Of a DNA stretch of 64,000 nt, positions 48,501 to 60,797 are shown in pieces. The position numbers and the translations under genes were made by a program. The notes under the pieces were generated by a model, which was not told the DNA's origin, made no database searches, and was given only the letters and a program-made list of their open reading frames with translations. Each line of letters opens with the position of its first letter. Position 1 is the stretch's first letter. Source of the DNA: Allium sativum (lineage: Eukaryota; Streptophyta; Magnoliopsida; Asparagales; Amaryllidaceae); contig CM060915.1 in NCBI GenBank assembly GCA_030737875.1, positions 633,766,786-633,830,785 of the forward strand, written 5' to 3'.

Positions 48501-50262
48501 TTAGGTCTTAGGAGTCCAAACCCATACGGGTCCGGTATCCCCTTTATATACATAATTTGCATTATGATGCCTAGAACTTAAAATTTTTTGAATGTACTTG
48601 TTCCTAATCAAATTGTTATTTGTTTTAGGAACCCACATTTTTATAGATTTGACATTCTTCTTTTGAAATTTCACAATCGGTTTTGGTTTGGAATATAATA
48701 AACTAAGATTTTTCTTAGCTTTAGTTTCTCGTACTTCCTTATTTTTCTTTTTTCTTTTACCAAGATGTTTCTTGATAACTTGTTTCTTATATCCCGAACC
48801 TTGTTTATTTGTAGCAGTTTGTGAAATTTCAATAATTTTTGTCAAATTTTCTCGACCTTTGTTAAAGTTAGAAACATTTTGAGCAATGTCGTCTAACTTT
48901 GTTTGTAAACTAGCTTTTTCAAGGTCTAACATCTTGACTTTTGCCTTAAGCTCATGATTTTCGATAGTTAGAGCATCATTTTTCTCTTTTTGAGTTTCAA
49001 TTTCTTGACTCAAAAGAGATAGTTGAGAATCAATATTAGATGATGATTCTTGAGCTTTTTCAAGTCCCTCCTCTAATATTTTCTTCTCATCTTTTAACAT
49101 ATCTCGTTCAAATTCTGCTCTACTTAAATCAGCTTGAGCTTGCTTGCATTGTCGTTTTACATCTTTAAATTTATACATTGACTCAGCATTTATATCTAGA
49201 ACTTCGTCAAAAGTCAGAATTTGTACCTCATCTTCTTTAGCCATAAAGCATACATTAGCATGTTCATTGTCTGAGTCACTTTCACTATCAGATGAAGATG
49301 AGTCTGAATCATCCCATGTCACTGAGAATGCCCGTTTCTTTGACTTGTCCTTTCTGTGTTTGAACTTGTCATTTTCTGTCTTCTTCTTTTGTTCTGGACA
49401 ATCCTTTTGCATGTGTCCCTTCTTATGACAGTTAAAGCATTCTACATTTGATGATGATGGCTTATTTGATCCGAACTTCTTTTTATTGTATCGACTAGCT
49501 TTTTGTTGCTTTTAGAATTTTTTGAATCCTTTTGCAATGAATGCTAGATCCTCATCTTCGGAATCTGAGACGTCTTCATCTTTCTCATCATGAAAATCTA
49601 CATTTTTCTTTTCTTCTTTTTGTTCTTTTCGAGCCTGCAAGTTAGCTTCATAGGACATAAGATTTCCTATCAATTCATCTGGCTTCATGGTGGAAAGATC
49701 ATTAGCTTCTTCTATTGCTAATACCTTTCCTTCCCATTCATTAGTCAGTGAATGTAGGACTGTTGAAACTACATCAAAATCAGAATATTTTTGTCCTAAA
49801 CCGATAAGAGCATGATGAATGGTTTGAAATCTTGAATACATCTCATTGATTGTTTCATTCAGCTTCATTTTGAAATTGACTTTTCAACAAAGCTATTTTT
49901 GCTTGTTTAACCTTGTTAGTACCTTCATGAGTGGTTTTTAGAGTTTGACAAATTTGATATGCAGAGGTACAGATACTAACACGGTTATATTCGTTTTGAT
50001 CTAATGCACAAAACAACATATTTATTGCTTTTGCATTTACAGCAGCTGTGGCTTTCTCAGCAGCTGTCCATTCTGCATACTCGGTTGTTGGATAGACTAT
50101 TTCTTTCTGAGTAGCATTCCAAGCATCATAACTTGTTGATTGCATATAAAAAGCCATACGTGTTTCCCAATAGTTATAGTTTAGGCCATTAAAGAAAGGA
50201 GGTCTTTGTGTTGACTGACCTTCTATGTAAGTGGTGTTACTAGTGCTTGCGTTATTTGCCAT
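48501..50262 (-). pseudogene. gag: Copia gag (nucleocapsid polyprotein part), broken
   Basis: The ATG at 50262 (MANNAS) is a better start than the upstream TTG at 50280. The N-terminal part (50262-49855) has RPPFFNGLNYNYWETRMAFY, the usual UBN2/DUF4219-type copia gag start. It changes frame near 49865 into MKLNETINEMYSRFQT, continues to 49512 where TAA interrupts (KGFKKF*), then reads through to the zinc knuckle CFNCHKKGHMQKDC (49439-49398, CX2CX4HX4C). Beyond it come a Ser/Asp-rich segment, a long predicted coiled coil (about 49110-48850) and a basic region ending at 48501. A gag this long with a coiled coil after the knuckle is typical of SIRE elements. It packages element RNA when intact; here it has at least one frameshift and one stop. 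Confidence 0.9.
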
Positions 50263-50310
50263 ATTACTAGAATATATCAAATAACTGTGTTACGGTTATG
50301 AGATGACCTT

Positions 50311-50322
50311 GCTCTGATACCA
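50311..50322 (-). other. Copia primer-binding site
   Basis: The minus strand reads TGGTATCAGAGC two bases from the LTR edge at 50325: initiator-Met-tRNA site. Confidence 0.95.
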
Positions 50323-50324
50323 AT

Positions 50325-51442
50325 TGAAAGTGTCGATAGACGACTTTAGGCAGGATCAGTAATATGGATATGCGAAATATATAATATATACTAAGAAAGA
50401 TCTCACAGTAGCAATATCACAGATAAGTAAATGCAGTAATAGAAAAATCACACCAGGGATTTTTATACTGGTTCGGAGCACCGTCCTACGTCCAGACCCA
50501 GATCTCCTATCTGGAATTTCACTAAACACTATCCTCACTTAACCCTGAGGAAAACAGGTTCACAACACCCGAGCAGCCGAACGGGATTTCACGCCTCTAT
50601 CAACACGAGGACTTCACAACTCGCCTCTTACAACACTGAGGACTTCACAACTCGCCTCTTACAACACCGAGGACTTCAAACAAGATATAAACTTGTAGTT
50701 TGACAATGTGTGTTCTTAATAACACGAATTTTTCAATTCTTGTACAACCTTCCTATAATCTTATCCTCAAATATGATTTTGATATTAGGAAGATTTGGAA
50801 GATGATATCGTTGTTTGAATCTAAAGAATAATATATAGATTCAAGGATTCAAATAACGATATATGAGAATAGTGAGCTTTTGAATGCTTTTAAAGAGTAA
50901 GAATGAAATCAGCACTTAGATAGCAAGAATAGAAAGAATTGTTGTTATTAAAAAATGATGATTTCATGATGCTTTCATAGAGGATGGAGAGATGTAATCA
51001 TTGGTGAAGAGAAACCATGAAAAGAGATGATTTTTGGCCAAGAGAAAGGATGATAACCATTGATGAAATAGGGTGTCTATTCGAAAAGATGGCTTTAGTT
51101 CGTAGACCAGTCGACTGGTAAAAAATGACCAGTAGACTGGTGTTTGAATATATGTACGTTATATATATGTGTGCACGTTCATTGTGCATTCTTCACAGAA
51201 ACGGTCGACCGCCTATATATGAACCGGTCGACCGGTTTCTATTAGTATGCACAGTGAATGTGCATACATGTATAAACATATATATATTCAAACCATATAG
51301 GAATATGATTATTTGAGGATAGATTTTAACATATTTATCTACACTCATACTCTAAATAATCAACCTATACCATCGAATATCTTCTTTTTGTCGATCTTGA
51401 ATTTCTCCTTGTAATTTATCAAAACACCTTGAATTCCTTGCA
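50325..51442 (-). repeat. Copia 5' LTR (right copy)
   Basis: Matches 41180-42314 over its length. It ends TTGCA at 51442, then CACCA (the mutated CACCC duplication). The palindromes near 51110 and 51200-51230 are intact here. Confidence 0.93.
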
Positions 51443-52922
51443 CACCAAAGATGAGGGAAACAGTTGGTGATCGTCTAGACGTACTTAGAGATCGATGGAT
51501 ATGCGAGGAAAGTGCTTCCGGTTTCGTTCAGACCCAGAATGAACTTGTAAATGGATTGTGTGTCTGACATTAGATTTTATTCTATGTTGATTGATCTCTA
51601 TTAAATATACATCTGTTTGGCGAAGGAGAATTTATTCTCTTGCTTAACGCCCTTATCTGGGACGTACGAGCTCAGAGGTTGTATATCGATGGACATCAGT
51701 CGCATGGAGTGAATTGCCTATGTGGCACGCCTAAGTGGCAAATGATCAAGGCTTCTTTTGAAAAGCAAAGTCTTGTGGTTGATGATCAAAGCACGGCCTG
51801 TGTGGCGCAGCTTTGTGTATAACGTGAATTCGCGAGCCTCACATCTCGGTATGAGTCAAAAACGGGATAATGACTGCAGGGAGAGCACAACGTTTCTTTC
51901 TAGCTATGGTGGTGTCAGTGACCTACTAGCCCTGACATTTATATACTTTTCACCTGTGTGGTTGTTGGATACGAGGCGCCTCGGATATAGGTCTGTAAGG
52001 ACCGGGAAACGTGTGTTCAGGAATTGCTAATCCTCAAAAGTAAGAGAGGACCGACCCTGAAGATCCAAGGATTGCTGTGTGCGGTCCTGAGACATTTGCT
52101 AGAGTGTCTCGAACGGAGAGGTGCTTGCCCCTTGCTTCGACTCATGACGGAAATCCAATTTCCAATACGTGTATTTCGGTTTTATTTGTATAGTCTAGTA
52201 TGGCGACATAGTGGGATGGGGCACTCATGCCGTCTATGATTTATATTTATGATTGAAACTATGACACTATACACTTATAATAGTATCAAATAATGTGTTT
52301 TTAACGTATCAAGCATGCTTTGGCTATTATAAGGTAAAACCCTATCCTCCGGCTTGCGTTGCATTATGTGATGGGACCTGGGTCTTATAATAGCTTCATT
52401 TTTCTTTATTTAGCATTGCGCTGTTTGTTTTATGCACTGGTATTCTTGGGAGGAAACCCGTTCCGTGTTATACGGCGTGGTCCCTTGATTTACCGAACTT
52501 TGAAATAAAGATTAATAACTATTTTAGTTCTCACACCAGTCCCATGACTGACCAGGAGTTTATTGTTTTAACCTAAACTCTGGGTGCCCTTATTTTCGAC
52601 ACGGGCAACTAGTAGTTTTGATTTTGCAGATTTATATTCACAGGATCCTGATTTACAGCTGGAACGATGCTCGGAAAGCTCTGTATCCGTGCATTACTTC
52701 TAGTTGTGTTTTGTATTGTTTTTCCACTGCGATGTATTTAAATGTAATTTATTGTAATCTCTGATATTTATCGAATGTAATTTATTCAATTATACTATGT
52801 ATATTCTTGTATCTGATGGAATTGTTGTAATAACCATGAAATGTTCTTCCGTCTGTATTCTATTGTGTGTTGTTCTTAAAGTATCCGCTCTTTCCTTACC
52901 GGGGAAGTTGAGGGTCCTTACA
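51443..52922 (+). repeat. LARD-2 3' LTR, second segment
   Basis: Continues the LTR after the copia element, aligned with 34048-35532. It contains CGAGGCGCCTCG at 51972-51983 and ends GGGTCCTTACA at 52922, followed by TATAA. Confidence 0.92.
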
Positions 52923-52927
52923 TATAA

Positions 52928-53136
52928 TCACAAATATGTTATTTAAAAACATATAACTCTCAACTCGTTCTGGGGCACTTCTGACCCCATCTCTAACGAG
53001 TTATTCTGATTCTGCTATACTCATACCAGGATATTGCTGATCCTATCTGTAATGAGTTTTTCGTCCTAGAACACTACTGGTTCTATCTCTGACGAGTTCA
53101 TTAATGTTTTATATACCAGAGCTAAGCTTAACCAAA
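52928..53136 (-). other. LARD-3 interior, part 2 (non-coding)
   Basis: The remainder of LARD-3's interior after LARD-2, next to the primer site. Short repeats of (T/G)A(A/C)GAGTT, alternating with CTATCT, occur at about 52960-53110. No gene. Confidence 0.7.
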
Positions 53137-53148
53137 GCTCTAATACCA
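53137..53148 (-). other. LARD-3 primer-binding site (one mismatch)
   Basis: The minus strand reads TGGTATTAGAGC followed by TTTGGTT, matching LARD-2's site plus downstream bases except for one C-to-T change. It lies five bases from the chosen LTR edge, more than usual, so the edge may be 2 bases off. Confidence 0.8.
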
Positions 53149-53153
53149 AGATG

Positions 53154-56100
53154 TGATGATCCCAAACCCCGTACTGCCGGTGGCAAGGGTAATCTTTGGA
53201 ATATAACACATGAACAAATAATAGTAGAACAAAAATAAATAAATACACCAGATAATGTACAAATAATACACTGGATAAAAGTAATCATCAGAGTTACACA
53301 GTATACAGGATCATACTTAGTACAAACACAGTTCATCTGTACATAAATGTCTACAGCGGAAAACAAACAAAATATGTACAATAGGAGCTGAACATCATAA
53401 AAAGAGAAATGATAGGATCCATCTTCAGCTCCAGCTATCCAGAAAGAGCCTACTAAAACCTGAAGACAAGGCTGCCCGTGTAGAAAAAGGGGCACCCGAG
53501 TTTGCAAGTGAAACAAACTAAGAGTCAGTCATGGGACAGGTATGAGAAATCTACTTAACACATTTTATAATATGGCTAATCACAGGACCACGCCACTTTC
53601 GCGGAATGGGTTTACTCCATTGGATTGCCAGTGCTTTAAAACAAATAATTCTTTTAAACATCACAATGCTTTTTTTAAAAATGAAGCCATTATAAGACTC
53701 AGTTCCCATTACACAATGCAACGCAAACCGGAGGATAGAGTTTTACCTTATAGTGGCCAAAATATGCTTGATACGAATAAAACATTTAAAATGTAAATTT
53801 TATCGTTCAATTCTAAATCAGACTCCAACTGTAAAATTGTAAGAGAACGATTCCCTAGGTATTAACCCCAAAGGCCGAAACCAACATCAGATCAAAACCA
53901 AGGAAACCATCCGTCTTATCTCGTTTCCAGTTAGTTTCTAATTTCATAAACAATCATAAATATCAATCATAGACAGCATGGGTACCATATATCATGTCGC
54001 CATATATATATACAATCAAAACCGCACATGTCGTATTTCGAAATTGGATTTCCGTCATGAACCAAGGCAAAAGTAGTCCTTACCGACTTCAAGACTGCCT
54101 AGCCCGAGCCTCAGGAACAGCCGCAACTGCCCCTTGGAGCACCAGGGTCGGTCCACCGATGTGGATTAAAAATTCCTGAACACTGCGTTTCCCCGCCCTT
54201 TGGGGCGTAAACGAGCCAACGAATGACTCCATCGGTTTCGGATCGACCGATATAACCGAGGCGCCTCGCAACAGCAACAATCACATAGGTGAAAATAATA
54301 TAAATGTCAGCCAGTTTAAGCATTGACACCACCTCTAGCTAGGAAGAAACGCATGTCCTCCCTGAGGTCCTCTCCCGTTTCTGGTTCATACCGGGGTGTG
54401 AGGCTCGCGAATTCACGTTATACACAAAGCTACGCCACATAGGAGGTGCTTTAATCATCAACCACAAGACTTTGCTTTTCAACAGAAGCTTCAATCACTG
54501 CATCTTAGCATGCCACACAGGCAATTCACACCATGCAACTGATGGCAATAATCACACAGAATGAATTCCAATGTCAGACACACAGTCCATTTGCAAGTCT
54601 GTTTTGGGTCTGAACGAAACCGGAGGCACTATATACCTCGCATATCCATCGATCCCCACGTATGTCTGGACGATCACCACTCATTATCCATATTTCAGGA
54701 TGCCTCCCAATCAGGACATCAGTTACCATCCAAACGAGTTGAAGATCGGTCTTTAACCACCGTCTTCATCTTCGACTTCTTATCATCGATTCGGTTATTC
54801 AGAATGGGTTAAACCCAGTCTTTCTGAACAACTCGCGTATATAATTAACAAGTGTTACACAAACACAACATACGCCTTATTCCAATTCAATAGTCACTAA
54901 CCGTAAATTAGCAAGAGAACGACTTCCCAAATATTAACCTCGAAGGCCAAAACCAACATCAGATCAAAACCCAGGAAACCATTCGATCTAGCTAACCTTC
55001 AGTTAGTTCCTAAATTTCACGTTCCATATCGTTTGCAATATTTTATAACGATTTATCGCTATTTTTATTTATTTAAAAATGGCCAATTTATTCAAACGAC
55101 GCTTCGGGCCATAACGCGGTCGTGGCGCTGTTTTTCTTGAGATTTGATTTACACATATCTGAAAATCTATCCGTTGGATCTTCACAAAATTTATTTCATT
55201 AGAAAGATCTTTTCAAAACGAATCCAACGGTTCCAGTTTTGGGAAAATCCGACGGTCGGATCTCCCGATACAATCGTTTGAAGTTTCGATTTCAAAATGC
55301 GAACTACAGCGTCGTTATTCATTTTAATTTAATTATACTTATATATATATATATAATCGATTCTGGCGCTATTTTTCTTCAGATTTGATTTAAACATTCC
55401 AGACAATCCAACCGTTGGATTTTTACAAAGTTGGTGTCATTGGAAAGATATTTCCAAAGCGAACCCGACGGTTTCGATTTCGGGAAAATCCGATGGTCGG
55501 ATCTCCCACACTAATCGTTTGAAATCACAGTTTCAAAACACGTACTACAGCTTTGGTATTCGATTTATTTTAATTAATTATATATATATATATATATATA
55601 ATCGATTCTTCGATTTCAAAACCATTTTCTTTTCATATATTTGATAAAAATGATATTTTTATCCAATAGACATTTATTTCAACACTTCACTATTTTTAAT
55701 AATTCATGTATATAATAAAAATGTGATTTTTAATGTAATACAATTTATTTCAAAACACGACTATTTTATATAGTTCATATAGATGATAAAAATATGATTT
55801 TTATTATAAAACCATTTCTTTCAAAACACGAGTATTTTATATAGTTCATATAGATGATAAAAATATGATTTTTATTATAAAACAATTTATTTCAAACACG
55901 AATGCCATTCCACACATGAATTTGTTTTCAACGAATGAATTTCTATTCAACACATGAACGGTTTCTATAGTTCTTATATAAAAGATAAAAATATGATTTT
56001 TATTGTCAAAACAATTTATTTAAAATATGAATACCATTCAACACATGAATTTCTATTCAACGAATGAATTTCCATTCAACACATGAATGTTTTCTATAGT

Positions 56101-58853
56101 TTGTATATATAGAGTAAAAATGTGATTTTTATTGTTAAAACAATTTATTTAAAACACGAATACCATTCAACACATGAATTTCTATTCAACAAATGAATTT
56201 CTATTCAACACATGGATGTTTTCTATAGTTTGTATATATAGAGTAAAAATGTGATTTTTATTGTTAAAACAATTTATTCAAAACACGAATACCATTCAAA
56301 ACATGAATTTCTATTCAACCAATGAATTTCTATTCAACACATGAACGGTTTCTATAGTTCGTATATAAAAGATAAAAATATGATTTTTATTGTCAAAACA
56401 ATTTATTTAAAATACGAATACCATTCAACACATGAATTTCTATTCAACGAATGAATTTCCATTCAACACATGAATGTTTTCTACAGTTTGTATATATAGA
56501 GTAAAAATGTGATTTTTATTGTTAAAACAATTTATTTAGAACACGAATACCATTCAACACATGAATTTCTATTCAACGAATGAATTTATATTCAACACAT
56601 GAATGTTTTCTATAGTTTGTATATATAGAGTAAAAATGTGATTTTTATTGTTAAAACAATTTATTTAAAACACGAATACCATTCAACACATGAATTTCTA
56701 TTCAACGAATGAATTTCTATTCAACTCATTAATGTTTTCTATAGTTTGTATATAAAGAGTAAAAATGTGATTTTTATTGTTAAAACAATTTATTTAAAAC
56801 ACGAATACCACTCAACACATGAATTTCTATTCAACACATGAAGGTTATTCAATATATGAAAATAATTCTAACACATGAATATTATTCAAAATTTCGGCCG
56901 CATAACGGCAGAGTAGTTAAAACCGGGGCCGTCCCTAGTACGGCTCCTCGCTCTACCTTAAAGCCTCGCAGCTTTTGACAATGGGGATTCATGCATCTAG
57001 TTCGCACGCAGGCGGCATGTATATATTTTTTTCATTTCCACAAACTAATCCTATGTGGTTTCAACCAAATAATTCTCAACCACAAACGGGTATTTTTCAT
57101 CCACAATCAATCAATTTCTACCACAAACAATTATAATCAACCATTCGCTATCAACCAATTTTCACACTAATCACAATCAATAAATATCATCCATGGTTTG
57201 TGGACGAGGGGCGTATATATAAGTATTTCACTTCTATTCAACACATATATTATTTTTACAACGCATATATATAACTTATATATCGAACGTACAACTTATA
57301 CAACGCTTATACAAGAGGTGTACAATGCTTATATAACTCATACATCGACTGTAAAATTTATACATCGTCGTTTTCCATATCGTTTATAATTTTAGAAATC
57401 TCGCATTGGGTTCCACTCCACCAAAAATAGCAGAAGGCTCAGAAAAATATGCGGTCTCTTCTAGAATGTAGAAGACGTCCACACGAGTCCACTGTCTCTT
57501 GTTTCACTGAATTTCGTCAACAAACGAAAAATATAGGATTTTTACAAGTTTGCAACGCTTTTATTTGTCGAAATCAGTTAAAATAAATAAAGGTCGTACC
57601 TTTCTTTGAATGTTCAAAACTAGGTTTTGAACTTTCGTGAAATCCGTTGCACGATACGACGATCGGGTTGCGCTACGATGGAGAGCATGGAGGGGCGCGC
57701 CTGCGCCAGGTGGTGGGGGTGAACTCGGTGGTCGGACGGCGGAGTAAACGGCGGCGAGGCGGAGCAACTTCAGGAGGTTGATTCGAGAGGAATACTCGAT
57801 GATAAATTACCAAACCAGTATGGATTTGAAGCTCGTTCTGAGATCTTCAAAAAGTACCAAAGGATAGGGTAGTTTCGTTGAGAGATGGAAGAGAAAAGGA
57901 GGAGGGAAGAATTGAAGCAGTGCCACCATGCGTCGAGGGCTTATCGGGGAGAGAGAATATTCAACCGACCAATGATATTTTTTATATTTATAAATTTTTA
58001 AAAATCCAAAAATACCCTCTTTCACACACGAGCTCCAATCCAAACCCAACGACTATCGTCCCTAGCATTTTACCCCTATTCCGAACATAATGGGATATGT
58101 TTCGAAGGCCCATTCGAATGTTTCAGTCAATTTTCATTCAAATTAAAATATAAAACATTCAATATTTGATTTGAACGTACATTTCAATTTGCCAGGGCCA
58201 CAAACTGATTCGAAAAATTCCAGAACAATAAATCTAGCTATGTTTTGACGATACGGTCCCAACAAAAGTAGTTTCGTCGAATTCTGAGACCGTTTGAAAA
58301 ATGGCCCTTTTCTGGTCGATCCAATTTAATAGAAATCGACCAAACACATTTTCCTTTGCCACGCTCACATACTAGATTCAAAAATTATGAAATTTGAAAC
58401 CTAGCAATAATTTAACATCCCAGATCCAGCAAAAGTGGTTTTGTCGAATTCGGAGGTCGTTTGCAAAATGGACATTTTCACGGGCTATAAATATTCTATA
58501 GCGACCTTTCTGAAAATTCATTTGGCCATAACTTTTGCTTTCCGTTACGAAACTTCTATTTTTCAGATTCGTTAGAAAGGTATTCACTAACAGATTTAAA
58601 TATTTTTGGCTTCACTCAAATCCATTTTGTTTTGCACCCGGTACAGTCAGACATAGTTTGAAATGAAAATTTGAAACTACCGCGCTATTTCAGGCCTTGT
58701 TTATAATTAGAATTAATTATATTCATTTTCAAACGTTGATTCAAACTTACTTTTCATTGTTATTATTTAAAATATTTATTTTAAATATTTAAAATCCACT
58801 AAAATAGCCAATTTAAAATTTTTAAATTGGTTCAGATTTTCCAGGTCGTTACA
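53154..58853 (-). repeat. LARD-3 5' LTR (right copy, 5700 bp)
   Basis: Parallels 12300-17624 with the same order of landmarks: CGAGGCGCCTCG at 54257-54268, GATGTTGGTTTCGGCCTT-like segments near 53875 and 54950, doubled second module 55105-55560, expanded tandem array 55880-56870, G/C-rich block 57640-57960, upstream module about 58240-58640. The minus-strand start TGTAACGACCTGG is at 58853. Confidence 0.9.
55880..56870 (-). repeat. LARD-3 LTR tandem array, ~128-base unit, about 8 copies
   Basis: Unit starts are near 55880, 56008, 56133, 56262, 56391, 56519, 56649 and 56777. The alternation of AACGGTTTCTATAGTTCG-type and AATGTTTTCTATAGTTTG-type units (the former at the 1st/2nd and again mid-array) suggests a block duplication of several units. 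Confidence 0.88.
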
Positions 58854-60797
58854 AAATGGCCCTAAATGTTGATATATAAAAACATCGTGAAAAGAAAAGG
58901 AATTTGCTATTTTTAAAGGAAAATATTTTTCCAGACTAGAATTTGAATTTCGAATGGACAAGGAAATATTAACTTGTTTTGAATAATAAAAACAAGTAGT
59001 GAATATACAAACGATGCTTATAAATATATTGAAATAAATTATCATTACATAATTTGGAAGTTTAAATTCAAGTATGAATTTGAAAAGGAATTGGAAATCA
59101 TTTCAAAAAGAGAATGATAGATTTTATTCCGAAATTCAAAATATAAAAAGAAATAAGATAATCCAAGGGATTAAAAATTGGAATTTGATTATATTGAATT
59201 TGATAAACTAATTTATTTCCAAAGGAATTGGAATTTAGTCTAGAAATTGAGCTTGTAAATGAAACTATAACCGAGTAATGAAATAATCAACAATTTAGGA
59301 TAATCGGAAATACTAAGTTAGATTTAGAAAATTGACTTAATATATATTATATTATATAATAATGGAGTTGAAATGTTTATAATAACGAAGTTAATCGTTT
59401 ATATCTAAATTTAATTAAAACGCGCTCGCCGCGTATTTAACGATTTGAACTTCAATTGAGTATATAGAACTCAATTTAGATCGGAATTCTTCGAAACTAG
59501 AATCATTCAGAACTATTGAGTAATACTTTTCTAATAGAAGAGAAAAATATGAATTTCATATTATAGATTTTGAGTTATGTCAAAATCAAATTTCCAGAAA
59601 AACAACGCTGTAATCATTTATAAACCATAACGGTTTATGAAATAAAATAGAAGGATTATGAGTGAATAAAATTCATATATCCATTAGAAAAATCTAGACA
59701 TGATTTATAAAATAAATACGATCTCAACTGGAGTAAATGAATAGATTTTTGAAAAAAATATCATATTTTTAATTTTAAATAGAATTAACTAAGCAGAAAA
59801 ATAATTAGTTAATCAAATTTTGGATCGAGTTTGACGTTGGATAAGTAAATAGGATTTGTGAATTTATATTCGAAGTTGAATATGAAACCTGAATTGGAAA
59901 TGGAGTTCGATTGGTTTGTAAGCAAATAAAAAATGTATATGAACATGAAATGTTCAAAATAAAAAGTGGAATAGGCAAAACTAATTAGAGAATAAATTAG
60001 CGAATTGAGTTAAAAACGATTTGATTGAGTTGGAATAAACTGGAATTGGACTAGCATGTGTTAAAAAAGTATGGAATGAAGCTAATGGAAGGAATCTAAA
60101 GTTAAGTGCTCGATAAAAAGGTACATACTTAAATTGAATATGAGATTTTATGAGACTATTTGGCAAGCCGCTTGGCCTTTTAATTTTCTTTTTGAGTGGA
60201 AAGGGCCCAGAGAGGTGATTTGTAGTTGTACCAAATGACCCGTACAAAGGAGATGCTGGTGAAATTTTCCGAAAATTTAAGGAGATAGAAAATTTTAAAA
60301 AAAGTTTGACAACTAGAAATCAAGGTATCAATTATATATTAAATTTAAAAAGCAAATTAACATATAATGGAATTTTATAAGAAAAAAAGGGAATTTATAA
60401 AATTAAATCTTGAAAGGTTGGAAGAAGAAACATATACGCATTTTAAAGTGAACAATGGTATTAAAAGCAAACGTTTTGCAGATTGAAATAATTTTGTTGA
60501 TTAGAAGTTAAGAAAATGGAGTTAAGGAAATTAGAAACTGGTTGGAGATTAGTTGAGTTGAATGATCTTGGGTATCGATCTGATGTTGGTTTCGGCCTTC
60601 GGTGTTGATACTTAGGGAGTTTATCTCTTATTAGTCTACGGTAAGGGACTGATGGATATGAAAGAATAGTGATGCGTGAATAAGAAATGGAAATGTTTTC
60701 CGATGTTAAAAGGAGATATTTTCTAGAATATAGAAAATAAATAGTTATGATAATTGGAAATATTTTTTCCAAGAATCGTGAGAGGCTAAACGGGTTT
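58854..60797 (+). mobile_element. Degenerate interior/LTR pieces of a related element, right flank of the nest
   Basis: A/T-rich, no gene. 59440-59640 resembles the second LTR module. 60150-60320 (AAGCCGCTTGGCCTTTT, GAAAATTTAAGGAGATAG) matches the 3' interior of LARD-2. 60575-60610 contains GATGTTGGTTTCGGCCTTCG. The mixture suggests a rearranged, older relative of LARD-2/LARD-3. The 88- and 103-codon minus-strand frames (59981-60247, 60461-60772) show no domain. Confidence 0.5.

Larger units (their letters stand above)
41180..51442 (-). mobile_element. Ty1/copia retrotransposon, SIRE (Sirevirus) lineage, inactive
   Basis: It has LTRs of 1135 bp (41180-42314) and 1118 bp (50325-51442), ends TG...CA, and a target duplication CACCC/CACCA (41175-41179, 51443-51447). 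The gene order on the minus strand is gag, protease, integrase, RT, RNase H, as in copia. A long gag with CCHC knuckle and coiled coil, several polypurine tracts before the 3' LTR, palindrome-rich LTRs and extra reading frames after pol are Sirevirus hallmarks. LTRs differ by a few per cent including a 3-base indel at the very edge (near 42310 versus 51440). At least eight stops or frameshifts interrupt gag, pol and the accessory frame. Confidence 0.95.
18771..52922 (+). mobile_element. LARD-2: giant-LTR, non-coding retrotransposon inserted in LARD-3
   Basis: The 5' LTR is 18771-21423 plus 32103-35532 (about 6.08 kb after removing LARD-1). The 3' LTR is 36556-41179 plus 51443-52922 (about 6.10 kb after removing the copia element). 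The interior is only 1023 bp, with a primer-binding site at 35534-35545, a polypurine tract ending at 36555, and a TATAA duplication. LTR ends are TGTAACAACCCGG ... CCTTACA. There is no coding capacity, so it belongs to the LARD class. The pol-end/polypurine motif and tRNA-Met primer suggest descent from a Tekay-like Ty3/gypsy chromovirus (inference). LTRs differ by a few per cent. Confidence 0.92.
12300..58853 (-). mobile_element. LARD-3: outermost large retrotransposon derivative of the nest
   Basis: It has two inverted-sense LTRs (53154-58853 as the 5' LTR, 12300-17624 as the 3' LTR), a primer-binding site beside the first, a polypurine tract beside the second, and an AAATG target duplication. 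The interior is only about 1.4 kb (17625-18770 plus 52923-53153) and has no coding capacity, so it fits the LARD class (large retrotransposon derivative). LARD-2 sits inside the interior. LTRs differ by several per cent by eye, the most of the three LARDs, in agreement with its outer position. Mobilisation would need gag and pol supplied in trans. Confidence 0.88.

Noticed and set aside
50262..50280. Upstream gag start at 50280
   Set aside because: That codon is TTG. The first ATG in frame is at 50262 and is followed by a typical gag start.
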